A stretch of 48,031 nt of DNA, from NCBI GenBank assembly GCA_003554845.1, contig PWHK01000008.1, positions 1 to 48,031 on the forward strand. Direction: 5' to 3'. Each line of letters starts with the position of its first letter. Within the stretch, counting starts at the first letter, position 1. The position numbers were made by a program, and so were the translations under genes. Positions 35,601 to 45,000 of this stretch are shown here, piece by piece. A model generated the notes under the pieces. That model did not search any database and was not told where the DNA came from. It saw only the letters and a list, made by a program, of their open reading frames with translations. The stretch is from Candidatus Aenigmatarchaeota archaeon. GTDB taxonomy: Archaea > Aenigmatarchaeota > Aenigmatarchaeia > PWEA01.

Positions 35601-38488
35601 CTCAGGAGCACATCGCCGTCCAATGGCTTATGTATATCTACATTCAACAGGCCATGGATATCAACCAAGAATTCTGTTGTATTTGTATCCATGTAATGTT
35701 CATCGTCCGCGACACCAGCCTTCCATATCTGGGATCCTACAGAATAATTCTGCCCTGGTGAAAAGTTATAGGTTCCATGTCCCGTCTCGTTTGTCAGGCT
35801 TTGGTTTCCGCTGTCCCAGCTTTCACCATCTTCAGTTACCCAGAAACTGAGACTGACATTCTCTCCAACTTCGTGAAATCCCTCTTCTTCATCAATTACA
35901 GCTACCTCAAAATAAGTTTCCTCGGACCTGTTGACCGAAGTCTCGTTGCCCTGTATGTGCTCCACGGAAACTGAGTGCCTTTGTCCCATGGGACCATGGA
36001 AATCCGTTGTGTTCACAGGCGAATGGAATATTTCTACAGGGTCCCCGGGACTGTAGTCAAAGTACTCAAATTTGTACGTGCTGTTACCACTCCAGTCCAT
36101 GTCGCTCTGTATATCCTCAAAGGTTGCTGTACCTTGGCCTTCAACCATATCTGTACCCTTTTTGATCCACTGGCCGGACTGATTTGGCTTTACAAAAAGT
36201 GTTACATTAACATTATCGCCGTCTTTGTCTTCCACGTCCACATAAAAGTCAAATTTTGACCCCCAAATGTCGGTCTCTGGATCAACACTGGTATTTTCAA
36301 TAACAGGTTTGTAGTTCGTGGAACCTCCCACAATATAGTTCATGGAAGATGTCTCCGGCTGCTTCCATTTGAAGAAATCAACTACTCCACTTTGATCTGT
36401 ATCCTCCTTACAGACGTAGAAGGTTTCACCTTCTACCTCCCTTTCTACGTACTCTACATCATCGCCATGACAGTCACCCTCTTCGTCTGGAGTCAGATCC
36501 ATCCAGAAACCGTCGACATATACCTCAAGGAAAGAGTCCTCTGCGACCTGTTCCTCGTCTATGGTTGCATTTGCGGTTACATTTTCAAAAACTTGATTCG
36601 ATGTACTCCATATAGTGTGGTTCTTTCTCCAACTATAGTCGTCGGTTTCCTCTGTAAACCATTGCTCCGATGAGTTCATAAGAACAGGAACATCTTGTGG
36701 CATTGTATCATCCCAGAAAACCACAGGTTCCGGAAGATCTCCCTGGGTGCTATAGAGAACAAAACTATCTATATCACATACATAGCCCTCGGATGTCTCC
36801 ACGGTATCGTACTGTGTTCCATTGAAGTCACATACACTGGCATCCTGACTTACGTTTATGTATCTTACTTCAACGTCGTTGACAGGCCTTTCTTCGAAGT
36901 TCAGTTTAATCGATTCGCTTCCTATAGACTCATTGACCATTATATTTCTAGTTCTTGACCAGTCTGCATTTTCCTTGGTTACGATATCGGACACGTTGTA
37001 TCTGTACTCTACATCCAGATTCGAAACATTCAACCTTCCTGCAAAGTCAGAACCAAAGGTAAAGGGAACAGAACAAACTCCTTCTACGGGAGAGCAATCT
37101 TCTAAGAAATCCTGGATTGACTCTTCAAAACCTTCTGCTCTTTCGGATTCCCTGAGCTTTGTATCGGCCGACTCCCATACCCTCTGATCACCGATATCCA
37201 GAGAAGCATTGGTTGGGAAATACTCAAAATTAAATATATACAGATTCCCATCCCCTGCTGCAACCTCATCTCCCTGGAGGTCCGGCATCAAATTTCCTGC
37301 AGTAACCGAATGAACATAGCTTTCGGTCTGGAAGTCCCATATAAGATCCCCATCATTTGAAAAAACATGCACCCTTTTGTTGTCATGTGTACCTGCAACT
37401 ATCTCCTTTTCTCCACTGTACGGACTTTCGGTTATTATATCATAAACTTCTACGCTGTTTATTCTGTAGTCGAGGGACTTTGACCATACCACATCCAGCT
37501 CTGGAGCTTCGGAAGTTATATTGTAAACTGTTATCTCGTAGTCTGTGTCGTCCCCTACAACAATTTCATCCCATTCGGATTCAACAATACTGCTCACCTT
37601 TATAGTGGTAACGGTCCTCTCTGTGTCCTTCGAAAACTTCTCATGACCTGTTCTGTTGTATATCCGGATATGGTTTCCCGTTGCAACAGCAATATCAAGT
37701 CCTTCGTCCGGTAAAAGATTTCCTGTGCTTACATCCCTCACGACACCTTCGGTCGATACATTCCAAACAACTTCATCTTCTCCACCAAGAACGTAAAGTC
37801 TTGTATCCTCTGATCCTGCTATTATCTCATTGTTCTCATCTCCAGTAACATCTGCGATCTCAACTGTTCTTGCGTCTCCACCGGTTGTATATGTCCATAA
37901 CTCATTACCATCCTTATCAAGGACGTATACATCGTTGTCCTCGTTTGCAAAAACAACTTCATTGTCTCCATCACCTGTTACGTCACCTATATCCGTGGAG
38001 TATGTGGTATGTGTAGCAGGAGGTTCATCGTATGTCCATATAATATCACCTGTGTCACCTTCTACCAAAAACACACTTGAATCGCCTTGTGTACTGTACT
38101 TTCTACCAGAAACTATCTCATTGTCTCCATCACCTGTTACGTCACCTACAGAAAGACCTTCTACACCTGCCTCTGTTATTTCCCTTTTGTAAACCGTAGT
38201 TATTTCACCTGTTAGATTAACGCCTGTGGTCAGAACCGTGCTGTTTTTAGGTATATCGACGTAGTAAGTCTCTGTTCCACCGTCATCAGGGAAGTCTATA
38301 TCCTTCGTTGGCTCTGTATCATTGAAAGACGTTTCTCTGTATAAAAATGAGAACTCGTTAAGATCCAGTGTATATGTCTCCTGCGACAGAAAGTAACCTG
38401 TAAGAGAACCTGAAAACACGACAGCAAACAAAACTAGAACAACTACTCCAAATACTACAGATATCATCCGGGGGTGCTCATATTTCAT
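29621..38488 (-). CDS. giant surface protein: FG-GAP/PQQ-like propeller + Ig/NEW3-like ectodomain + TM + cytoplasmic HerA/DUF87-type ATPase
   Basis: 2955 aa. N-terminal TM; seven DVTGDGDNEIV-type blades; Asn-sequon-rich middle; NEW3-like DLFPGDMRSFWIMLTNN; TM ALLFLGLPIAILAIVISTV; Walker A AGATGAGKSVGAS (~30530-30565) and Walker B KLVVVFDEVHRLL (~30150-30185). Confidence 0.9.
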   Translation of the reverse strand: MKYEHPRMISVVFGVVVLVLFAVVFSGSLTGYFLSQETYTLDLNEFSFLYRETSFNDTEPTKDIDFPDDGGTETYYVDIPKNSTVLTTGVNLTGEITTVYKREITEAGVEGLSVGDVTGDGDNEIVSGRKYSTQGDSSVFLVEGDTGDIIWTYDEPPATHTTYSTDIGDVTGDGDNEVVFANEDNDVYVLDKDGNELWTYTTGGDARTVEIADVTGDENNEIIAGSEDTRLYVLGGEDEVVWNVSTEGVVRDVSTGNLLPDEGLDIAVATGNHIRIYNRTGHEKFSKDTERTVTTIKVSSIVESEWDEIVVGDDTDYEITVYNITSEAPELDVVWSKSLDYRINSVEVYDIITESPYSGEKEIVAGTHDNKRVHVFSNDGDLIWDFQTESYVHSVTAGNLMPDLQGDEVAAGDGNLYIFNFEYFPTNASLDIGDQRVWESADTKLRESERAEGFEESIQDFLEDCSPVEGVCSVPFTFGSDFAGRLNVSNLDVEYRYNVSDIVTKENADWSRTRNIMVNESIGSESIKLNFEERPVNDVEVRYINVSQDASVCDFNGTQYDTVETSEGYVCDIDSFVLYSTQGDLPEPVVFWDDTMPQDVPVLMNSSEQWFTEETDDYSWRKNHTIWSTSNQVFENVTANATIDEEQVAEDSFLEVYVDGFWMDLTPDEEGDCHGDDVEYVEREVEGETFYVCKEDTDQSGVVDFFKWKQPETSSMNYIVGGSTNYKPVIENTSVDPETDIWGSKFDFYVDVEDKDGDNVNVTLFVKPNQSGQWIKKGTDMVEGQGTATFEDIQSDMDWSGNSTYKFEYFDYSPGDPVEIFHSPVNTTDFHGPMGQRHSVSVEHIQGNETSVNRSEETYFEVAVIDEEEGFHEVGENVSLSFWVTEDGESWDSGNQSLTNETGHGTYNFSPGQNYSVGSQIWKAGVADDEHYMDTNTTEFLVDIHGLLNVDIHKPLDGDVLLRNTASELQSGLVDQYGEKVSEEGHDCSYYYNGEEAGSGGFGDGVCMYSWEPDCDVDRGGYSITVEVGGESQFYTVVDGIDSSDVEVWDSLDINITDPQSGSLQHKNKTIDLGSEVNDSCEGVQIDGYTANWSLVRKDSIRIGLTENMGLNRTDEPLRINGSWLEEIGVDFSNWRVNDTRIVSDGNVSMEVRPWTDEKKEELDYEKEYVDNYTDIVFLVDLETGESRDYRIMWNESNQQPQDRIHYIENGGFEGGSLSGWNYTDGTPGSDDYNDYVFIENDSYSGNYSAHVFAFDGKTYLNITVPGKINSEYLSLVYKAWGTFDDERTATVYAGEGSCHMDFDMDRLREDESTWNSTTCYNGSFVDSDWISVVVEYDGNAGYGRDAPHLLVDSICISDEYGECLTPQSGAPLDKDVVFRDWVMEDDGPWEPDISELVGDRRLYASADGEYYVPNFTTLNFDLYGWSEVGDIDLTSDYCTLRDDSWICGENADVRFDCGVYDSHSSGGIGGYYVDFYNDTDKMGTNITLDSGLGYHWFQTSEEGEYNLTCNITDQSSVFYNVTSTNEGELTFVVDSGNTTGTLLQEPSFEEAEDITRLNNHTFGINLTVKSEGSLMLSPEITVDTEEGIYVEDVQCPPLDDGENCTRTAEVNVTQYADPGTTDINTTLHWTNSDGSENTTENSTILEIMDNTALNIMEDTVNSSESAGFEGVVANFSVEAFGNTEVENVTINMTNVSNENIYNWTSVSGNIGDIERGHNKTVDINATLPMDIEPGLYTADIVANATNSTCSPEDRCWDVSVFNLTVDIPDWYIEKEPEFMNKTIGTGDMEGVIGQVEIFNNIEENSSFDVYFDGNGTEGHTDYITTSKQTVEVANQSSVILEVVHQRGEEDYENGTYVADITLEPIDDLIPSYINFTATLDIVDLTVDVLNPTKDSHEGPLNVGDEVELSVNVTRLDDVVDDDVEFDVWVDGEMCTKTDEPFHTLSAAWIIKCEVPWVPGNPIKNSIRVAATHDNLTSYGENEDSVIYKDVVSPVFSDVYVDPIDKDTVRDYGYKEIEVDITDNTGVDEAWVGIDIPNGVLNITDYERNGDRFIFNLTESDFDGTGGEDFPVGDYDITVYANDTGELGEYSDLGGGLVNSTRGWFSVYEPVDLRGSLDKPTGDNISANFTFYREGREFWPHPIHEFTVGEETSEFDWEVHRRGYDMNVEVFGQEIIFESLDINDSTSGDELQDPLQFDYIPDSDAADGALRTISRKFQNPIFGIVVEADENLTFSRRNITMDFSGRSLGGVQNTENLRVLKCSEWDYQYRDCNITLGEEHYFDYSPSTQENTLNFLDEEPGSAYILAEACISDGELIDCAGYTPDDTGDTGDSGGNGAMPGEEEDPFPFDLETNLDSVDLFPGDMRSFWIMLTNNIHENLTVDLEPLGDVSDWLEFEESSIELESTSSRTLEMDLQVPVETGPGTFSGDILLSARGRQRTLPFEVNVLEEGDEYLSLDVNIVDDEVERGDNVTFRLELNTESTNELDIEATYTARGPDNRTVVEAGENVTFTGSYSGFRQMEIPEDTEPGKYNLEVWAKFDNKGVRDMQTFHVLETFWATTAGQALLFLGLPIAILAIVISTVHLKGKYKEWKKAKEEQQRYLFPVDDNAIPQKSDRSFWIGKLAGGNKKAYYNPDDLKTHALVAGATGAGKSVGASVFAEEALDQGIPVVVFDPTAQWTGFVNQCEDEELLKHYSHHGMDKRKRRSYPGMIHKMDDPDRDIDFQELTQEGEITVFTLNELSTEEFDRAVRNIIDSMFEINWEESEELKLVVVFDEVHRLLEKYGGKGGYKALERACREFRKWGIGLIMCSQVLADFKEAIEGNVLTDVQFNTKAIKDIRKAKDKYGEKYAKRITRQGIGVCMMQHAQYNDGDPWFVRFRPTWHNPHKLKEEELKKYEEFAEKLDELEAKVDDMDDRGEDVFDLRTSLRMAKNKLKSGNFRMTEIYINSLEDKLK
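37959..38148. repeat. 31-nt identical direct repeat within adjacent propeller blades (copies 37959-37989 and 38118-38148)
   Basis: TCATTGTCTCCATCACCTGTTACGTCACCTA occurs twice, 159 nt (53 codons) apart. Confidence 0.9.
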
Positions 38489-38541
38489 GCTTTCTACATT
38501 AGTCTACGTATCAGGATTAAAATGCTTATCGTTTGGTCGAA

Positions 38542-38769
38542 CTAGACCTCAACAGGCTTCATATTCTTTGTCACTTCCTTGAGATCGTTGATTGCCTCCT
38601 TTAGTTCCCTTACCTCATGAGAAAGCTTTATCTCTTCCTCGTCAAACTCCTTAAGAATCCTCTTCTGTTGTCTGAACTCGAACTCCAATATGATTAGGTA
38701 TACAACCACAAGGAGACAGAAGATTACAAGAAGCTCCATTATTGGTATATTAATTCCAAATATATACAT
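38542..38769 (-). CDS. small single-TM protein with cytoplasmic coiled coil
   Basis: 75 aa; MELLVIFCLLVVVYLIILEFEF followed by an amphipathic helical tail; located between surface protein and giant ATPase genes. Confidence 0.7.
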   Translation of the reverse strand: MYIFGINIPIMELLVIFCLLVVVYLIILEFEFRQQKRILKEFDEEEIKLSHEVRELKEAINDLKEVTKNMKPVEV

Positions 38770-38775
38770 CTATTT

Positions 38776-41700
38776 TCACCTCTCTGATCTAATGCTTCCT
38801 ATTCTTTTGTAGGAGATATAACCTGCACCGGCCACCGCCAGTATGATCAAGAGCACAGTTATTGCTCCACCGGCTGGCTCAAATGAGCCCTCTACATAGA
38901 AGTTTCCAGTTCCAGAAGCCAGTGTTGTGAAGTCTTCTCTGAAACTTACCCTGGCCATGTAGTCACCCGACGGTAGATTTGGAGAGAGAATATATTTCTC
39001 TGTGAGTTCCGTTTCCTCAAGAGGCTCAAGATCCTCTATCTCTACTATATCCGACAGTACAACGTTCCTTCCCGGTCCAACTATCTCCGATTCCAGTCTT
39101 GCCCTGTCTATCTCCTGACCTCCGTTTATAACCAGTATACTTATGTTTACAGGTGAATCGAGATCATACGAGTCCTTCTGTGGTGTAACTATAACCGTAG
39201 GATAGGACTGTTTGTATCTTATCTTTATCTGTCTGAGTTCATCTGGACCTATTTCATCTATAAATACAGAAGTAGATGCTTCTCCTCCTGTGTACTGGAG
39301 CTCTTCTCCAAAACCTGTCTCAACACTTATAACATCATCATACCGGATCGGTAGGTTGAAAACTACTTCCTCATAGGAATCCCTTGCAAAGTTTCTTACA
39401 AATACGTCCATTTCAAGCTCTACCATCTCACCGGGTAGCTCATCAACAACTTCTACATCTCTGTCAACCTCCATGACAGGTGCAGTCAAGGCCCTAATCT
39501 CGTAACTGCGTGTAGTCAAGGCAGGTATCCTTTCTTCCCATTTAAGTACCATTGAATCTTCTCCTTCCCTTAGGTCACCCTCTATTCTGACTGTTTCTCC
39601 GTCTTGATCTGTATACTGAACCCATGCCCTCTCTACTGCGTTCAGTACATCAACCTCGAAGGTTCCACGGACAGGTCTTGGATTTGGATTGTAAACTTCA
39701 ACGGGCTTCATCCACTCTGCCATATCTCCAACGGATACTCTTCTTGTAAGGCTAACGTCACCTTCTCTGATATCAAGATCCCTTGTAGGTTCAGGAACGG
39801 AAACCCTGACATCTCCTATGGCGGTTGCTCCTAGTTCAACTCCTGTGGCAGGGTCTATACCTGCAAGGGTTGCAGGCATCTCGTAAAGTCCCGAGTCTGT
39901 TATATTGAACTTGTATGAGACCCTTATCATTTCGTTATCATTAAGATGCCATCCATCACCGTCCTGTTCATCAAGGTATTCATATGCTTCGACCGTCTCA
40001 CCCGAAGGCAGTTCAACTGTTCCAAGGTACTCTATGTGATACTCTGTGGTCCATTCCGTCCATGTCTGGCCGCCATCGTCCGAATATTCAACTATTACAT
40101 CTCCATCTGTGAAGTTTGTTCCCTGTGGAACGTAGTCTGTAAACATTATACCTTCAATTCCCTCTTGTTCATCGGTTGCATCTATTACCTCTACTCTGAG
40201 AACACCATCTATCAGTGTAGGCTGTTCCGGGTCTTCTGCAACAAGGTCCTTGAAACCTATCAACCTCTTTGCAGAAACACTCAAAGTCTGCTCGGGCTGA
40301 ACCTCGGTAAGCGGAGTTCCTGATTCTGTGGTATATGTATTTTCACCGTCAAAGGTAAATACATTACCAGTCTCGGTAGTATAGTTTGTATATACACTGT
40401 ACTCGAGCCTTATCTGCTCGGACTGATTGAGATTACTGTCCAGACCTTCGATGGCTTCGACGTTGCCTATTGAAATCTCTACAAGACCGTCGTCTCCTTG
40501 ACTTGTGGGCTGTGTTACCTGTACAGTTACATCGTTGGTTATGTCCTGTGTGGTTTCGTCGTCAAAGAAAACCTGTACACTTTCTTCGTCTACAGCAAAG
40601 AATGTATCATCGCCGTGTCCTAAATCGGAAGGAGATTCTCCATCATCTGTGGTTCCTGGAATTCTTGAAACTATATCCACGCTTTCTGCCTTTGCCTCGG
40701 TAGAACCCTGGTGTGTCGTATTGTCTGTTATATTTATAATCTCGCCCTGTGTTCCCGGATTGAGTACACCATCCAGGGTCTTCTGGTTTATCATATCAAC
40801 CTTGTAGAGAACTGGCATATCAAGTGTAGTATTTATATATGCAAAGTGGTTTTCGGCATCTGTATCGTTCCAAACAACCTCCCATTTGAACTCTGTTGCA
40901 TAATAAGGCTTAGCTGCGTCGGTGTCGTACCACTCGCCGCCTCCTGCCACATCGTCTGTTGTGTATATTCTTCCATGTTCACCTGTTATATCCTCGGTGA
41001 AGCCCTCTTCCATATGTTGAACTCTCTCATCCAGCTCTCCCTGGTCTGTGACGTTGTAAATGGCCCACTCATGCACTGTGTATGTAAGGTTGTTTGCAAG
41101 ATTTCTCATAAAACCTCTTACATTCCATCCCTGGTCCGTTTCAGATAGATCCGTACCCTGCCTTATAGGACCTCTGGAAAACCTACCTTCTATGGTCTTC
41201 CCTGTAAGTGTTTCAATATCAGACCAGTAGGATCTTGCTCCCCTGTCCTCTGAATCTAGATCGACAGAGTCACCATCGAAATGCTCGTGCTCTTCCATCT
41301 CACCCTGGAAGGTTACTGTCTCGGATGAATCTGTTCCTATATCACCTGTCCACTCGACGCGGTCTTGGTTCCCATCTTCATTGGAATCACTTGAACTTGC
41401 ACCTTCACCTGTAGTTGTAATATCTATAACTGAACCCTCCTCTGTATCAAACTGAACCGCTATGTCCACGCCATTCAGTGTATGGACCGTCGAAGGATTT
41501 GTAACGGTCAGTGTGAAGTCCATCGTATTAACCGGTGTATCTACGTTATCAGAGCTGTATAGATCCTCACCGCCCTCCACGTTACTGTAGTCCAGAGAAA
41601 GTTGTATAACCGGGGCCTGATCGGCGTCGTCTATATTATAATATAGGCTTTGGTCGTTTTCTGTTGTATTAAGGTAAAGATACGACCTATCCCATGGTTC

Positions 41701-42033
41701 TCCAAAAGAAGAAAGTGCTCCTTTGTATGCAGTACTAGACTGAAGATCCGTGTCTGTAGTATCTGATATGTTGACTCTTATGTACTGAAGAACATCCTGT
41801 GTATTTGAAACTGCAACCTGAGAATATCCATATCGGCATGGATTTTCATCACCGCATTCAGTCCAGGTAACAGAGTTATCTATACTCCCGTTATGATTGT
41901 AGTGTGCCTCGACCTGTTCTGTGAGATAGGCAGCAGGTCCAACGGTCTGTGCCAGAGCCGGAAGACTCAAAAATCCAACAGCAAGTAAAAAAGCGGTAGC
42001 AGCTACGATCTTCTTCATGGCAATCAATTTCAT
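38776..42033 (-). CDS. large secreted surface protein with C-terminal TM anchor (paralogue A)
   Basis: Signal peptide MKKIVAATAFLLAVGFLSLPALAQ; many N-x-S/T; C-terminal ITVLLIILAVAGAGYISYKR. Start may be the internal ATG at 42018. Confidence 0.85.
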   Translation of the reverse strand: MKLIAMKKIVAATAFLLAVGFLSLPALAQTVGPAAYLTEQVEAHYNHNGSIDNSVTWTECGDENPCRYGYSQVAVSNTQDVLQYIRVNISDTTDTDLQSSTAYKGALSSFGEPWDRSYLYLNTTENDQSLYYNIDDADQAPVIQLSLDYSNVEGGEDLYSSDNVDTPVNTMDFTLTVTNPSTVHTLNGVDIAVQFDTEEGSVIDITTTGEGASSSDSNEDGNQDRVEWTGDIGTDSSETVTFQGEMEEHEHFDGDSVDLDSEDRGARSYWSDIETLTGKTIEGRFSRGPIRQGTDLSETDQGWNVRGFMRNLANNLTYTVHEWAIYNVTDQGELDERVQHMEEGFTEDITGEHGRIYTTDDVAGGGEWYDTDAAKPYYATEFKWEVVWNDTDAENHFAYINTTLDMPVLYKVDMINQKTLDGVLNPGTQGEIINITDNTTHQGSTEAKAESVDIVSRIPGTTDDGESPSDLGHGDDTFFAVDEESVQVFFDDETTQDITNDVTVQVTQPTSQGDDGLVEISIGNVEAIEGLDSNLNQSEQIRLEYSVYTNYTTETGNVFTFDGENTYTTESGTPLTEVQPEQTLSVSAKRLIGFKDLVAEDPEQPTLIDGVLRVEVIDATDEQEGIEGIMFTDYVPQGTNFTDGDVIVEYSDDGGQTWTEWTTEYHIEYLGTVELPSGETVEAYEYLDEQDGDGWHLNDNEMIRVSYKFNITDSGLYEMPATLAGIDPATGVELGATAIGDVRVSVPEPTRDLDIREGDVSLTRRVSVGDMAEWMKPVEVYNPNPRPVRGTFEVDVLNAVERAWVQYTDQDGETVRIEGDLREGEDSMVLKWEERIPALTTRSYEIRALTAPVMEVDRDVEVVDELPGEMVELEMDVFVRNFARDSYEEVVFNLPIRYDDVISVETGFGEELQYTGGEASTSVFIDEIGPDELRQIKIRYKQSYPTVIVTPQKDSYDLDSPVNISILVINGGQEIDRARLESEIVGPGRNVVLSDIVEIEDLEPLEETELTEKYILSPNLPSGDYMARVSFREDFTTLASGTGNFYVEGSFEPAGGAITVLLIILAVAGAGYISYKRIGSIRSER

Positions 42034-42050
42034 ATTTGATAGTTAAATAT

Positions 42051-45000
42051 TTAAAGCTTTTTCTTGGCCTTTCTTCTTATTTCATCTATTCTTTCCTGAT
42101 AACGATCCTTCTTACGGTAAAGTCTTGACAGTATCAATCCGACTACAGCGGCAAAGACCGCTATGATATGCCAAACCTCGACGGCGAATAATTCATCCCT
42201 TCCTTCGACATAGAAGGAGGACTCCCTCGAAGTAATAGTCTGGAAGTTTCGTCTGAAAACGGCCTTCATGTTGTATTGGCCTTCTGGAAGACCGGCGAGA
42301 TCCACAGTCCTGAGAATTTCCTTACTGATATTGTCCATGGGTATCAACTCGGAGTAAACCTGTCTATGGCTTGGTTCAGGGCCTGTTACAGTGAGTTCCA
42401 CATGGCCTCCGACATGCCCCTCCTCTCCCACAACAAGTATGGTTATATCGGAACTCTCCTTGTGCGTGTAGCTGTAGCTGTCTGGACTTAAAACAAGTAT
42501 AGGCGGGAGCTCCCTGTATACTGTTTCAACAGAGACCGTCTCTCCCGGACCAATTGATCCAAGGTGTATCTTTGTTTTCTCGCCGGACCCTATGTAGTCT
42601 ATGTCTTCCCCATCGATTGTAACAGAACTTATACTTTCGTAGGGTATATCAACGAGATGGCTTACATCCTCGTACTCATGGGGTGCGTAGTTGCGGAATT
42701 CCTTATTGAAGATGAACTCGACCGACGTGTGGTTTGATTCAACTATACCTATATCTTCCTTATCGAGAACAACAGGTGAGGTATGGGATTCAAATTCAAA
42801 TATTCTTCTCTGGAGAGGCCCCATGTCTACTTCCCAGTTTACAAACTTACGACGGAGTTTTTCCTTAACCTCGAGCTTCTCTCCATCCACATAACAGGAA
42901 AAGGCCTCGTCTGGAAGGTATATCTGAAGAGTCCTTTTCATTCGCTCCTTGTTGGGATTGTTTACAGTAACTTCCCTTGTCCATCTCACAGGCTCGTCGA
43001 CGATGGCTTCATCCTGGAACCATCTATCTCTGTGTATACCCATGGGCTCGGCCTCCCAACCAACCCTTACAGGAGAAATCTTATCATCGTTTACAAATAC
43101 ATCATCGTAGTAGTCGTAGTACGATACCCTTGTAACTATACTGTTTCTGCCGAAGTTTGCTCTTGTATCGTATGTTACATTGATCATTTCTCCATCGTCG
43201 AGTCTAAGTCCCTGATCTCTGTCACTCATTATACTTATCTCGTAAAATGAAAATCCCTCACCATTGACAGTTCTTTCACCTACCTTTTCTATATCGTACT
43301 CGTCGGGCATTAGCTCGTTCCACTGGCTGTCCTTCTTGTATTGGACTTCTACTGAGGGTTCCTCCAGATGGTTACCTGGTTCAAGAAGCACACCGAGATC
43401 TATATTTCTCATACCTCTGTTTCCTGTATCCCTCACCATATCGGACCTTGTTATCCTGACGAGATTTCCTGTAACAACGGACGCAGTCGACTCGATGTTC
43501 TCGAGATCAAGCCTCTTTGGAGCAGGAGGAGGTGAAGGATCAGGTGGATCTGGATCTGGCTCATCGACACCATCCAAGGATATATTTTCCTCGGCAAACT
43601 GCGAATCAGGAGTACCGGAAGACGACCAGGACGTTGAGTTCGAGTAGAAGGAGTATTTCCTGTCTTCATCCGAGCTTCCTGAAGCGATGGTGTACTCAAG
43701 GAGTATATCCTCATTAGGTTCAAAGAAGTCCGTGGTCTCGTTGGCCATGACTTCTGCCCTGACATAACCATATGAACCACTACCAGGCTCCTCTATAACT
43801 ATATTAGTATCGTTTGTTATATCCCGTGTTCTCGGCTGACCATTTACAAAGTCCCTATAAGCAACAGATACATCATCTATGTTCCAGTATTCACTGTCTC
43901 CATCGGTAGACTCGTTTGGAACGATAGAGAAAATCTCTGTTCTGTTTGCACGGGTTTCTTCTTGGCCTATGTTTTTCAGTGTATCCCTTACACGTATCTT
44001 CCTGCCGTCCATACTGTTCTGCTGAATGGAAAGATCCTTCTGGAGATCGCCTTCGAAAAAACGTATAAGAGGCATTTCCACTACCTCCGACTCAACGTAC
44101 TCTCTATATATAGAATCACCCCACTGCACAGACCAGTCGAAGGTTGCAAAGTAGTACTGCTTCTCCTCCTCGTCGGAGTAGTATGTATCGGTGTATATGG
44201 CTTCACCGGGTTCGATTTGCTCGTTTACAGTTGCGTTTATCAGTGGCTCATCTTCGTCTATTCTGTAAAGTTCCCAGCCATCCACATTGTACTTTAGGCT
44301 GTCTGCTCGGTTCATAAGAAATCCTTCTATCTCCCAGTTTTCTCCGTCCTTTTGAACCATATCTATTCCGTTTCTGGCAGAGGCCCTTGAATACCTTGCA
44401 TGGAAGCTTATGTCGGTAAAGGTGGAGTCGTAGTTTTCGTATGTGGCCATGTACTCGCCTCTATCCATATCGACCGGAACGGCTGTGTTGAAGTTGACTC
44501 CGGGTTCAGTAACACCTCTAAACGATATCATCACAGGCTCCCTTTCGTAGAGGTTCCCCGACCACTCGACTGTCTCATAGTGGTCGTTCGATCCTTCTCT
44601 TTTTACCCTCCTACAGCGGTCGTAGTCACCTGTACAACCATGGTCTCTGAGATTAAAGGAATCCTGTCCCTGTGGACCTGTCTCTGTAGGAACCTTGAAA
44701 AAGAACTCTGCGCCGTACATATCCTCCGAGCTTTCGAGCACAACACTGAACTCCAGGACGTTTTCACCGCCATGTATCTCCTTTCCTCCTCTGATGTTCA
44801 TGTATTCGATCTCTACATCCAATCTGGGTGTTTTCCAGGGATCAATTGTATAGTCCAGAGCCTTGTCGGAATCCTCGATTTCCAGATACATCTTTGTAGG
44901 ATCGCCTGCTGGTGAAGAAACCGCAGGCCTGTATGCCTCCAAAGACTCCAGATTTGTTCCGTTTGTCGTAGTAACTGTAAGTGTGGTGTCCTTTAGTATA

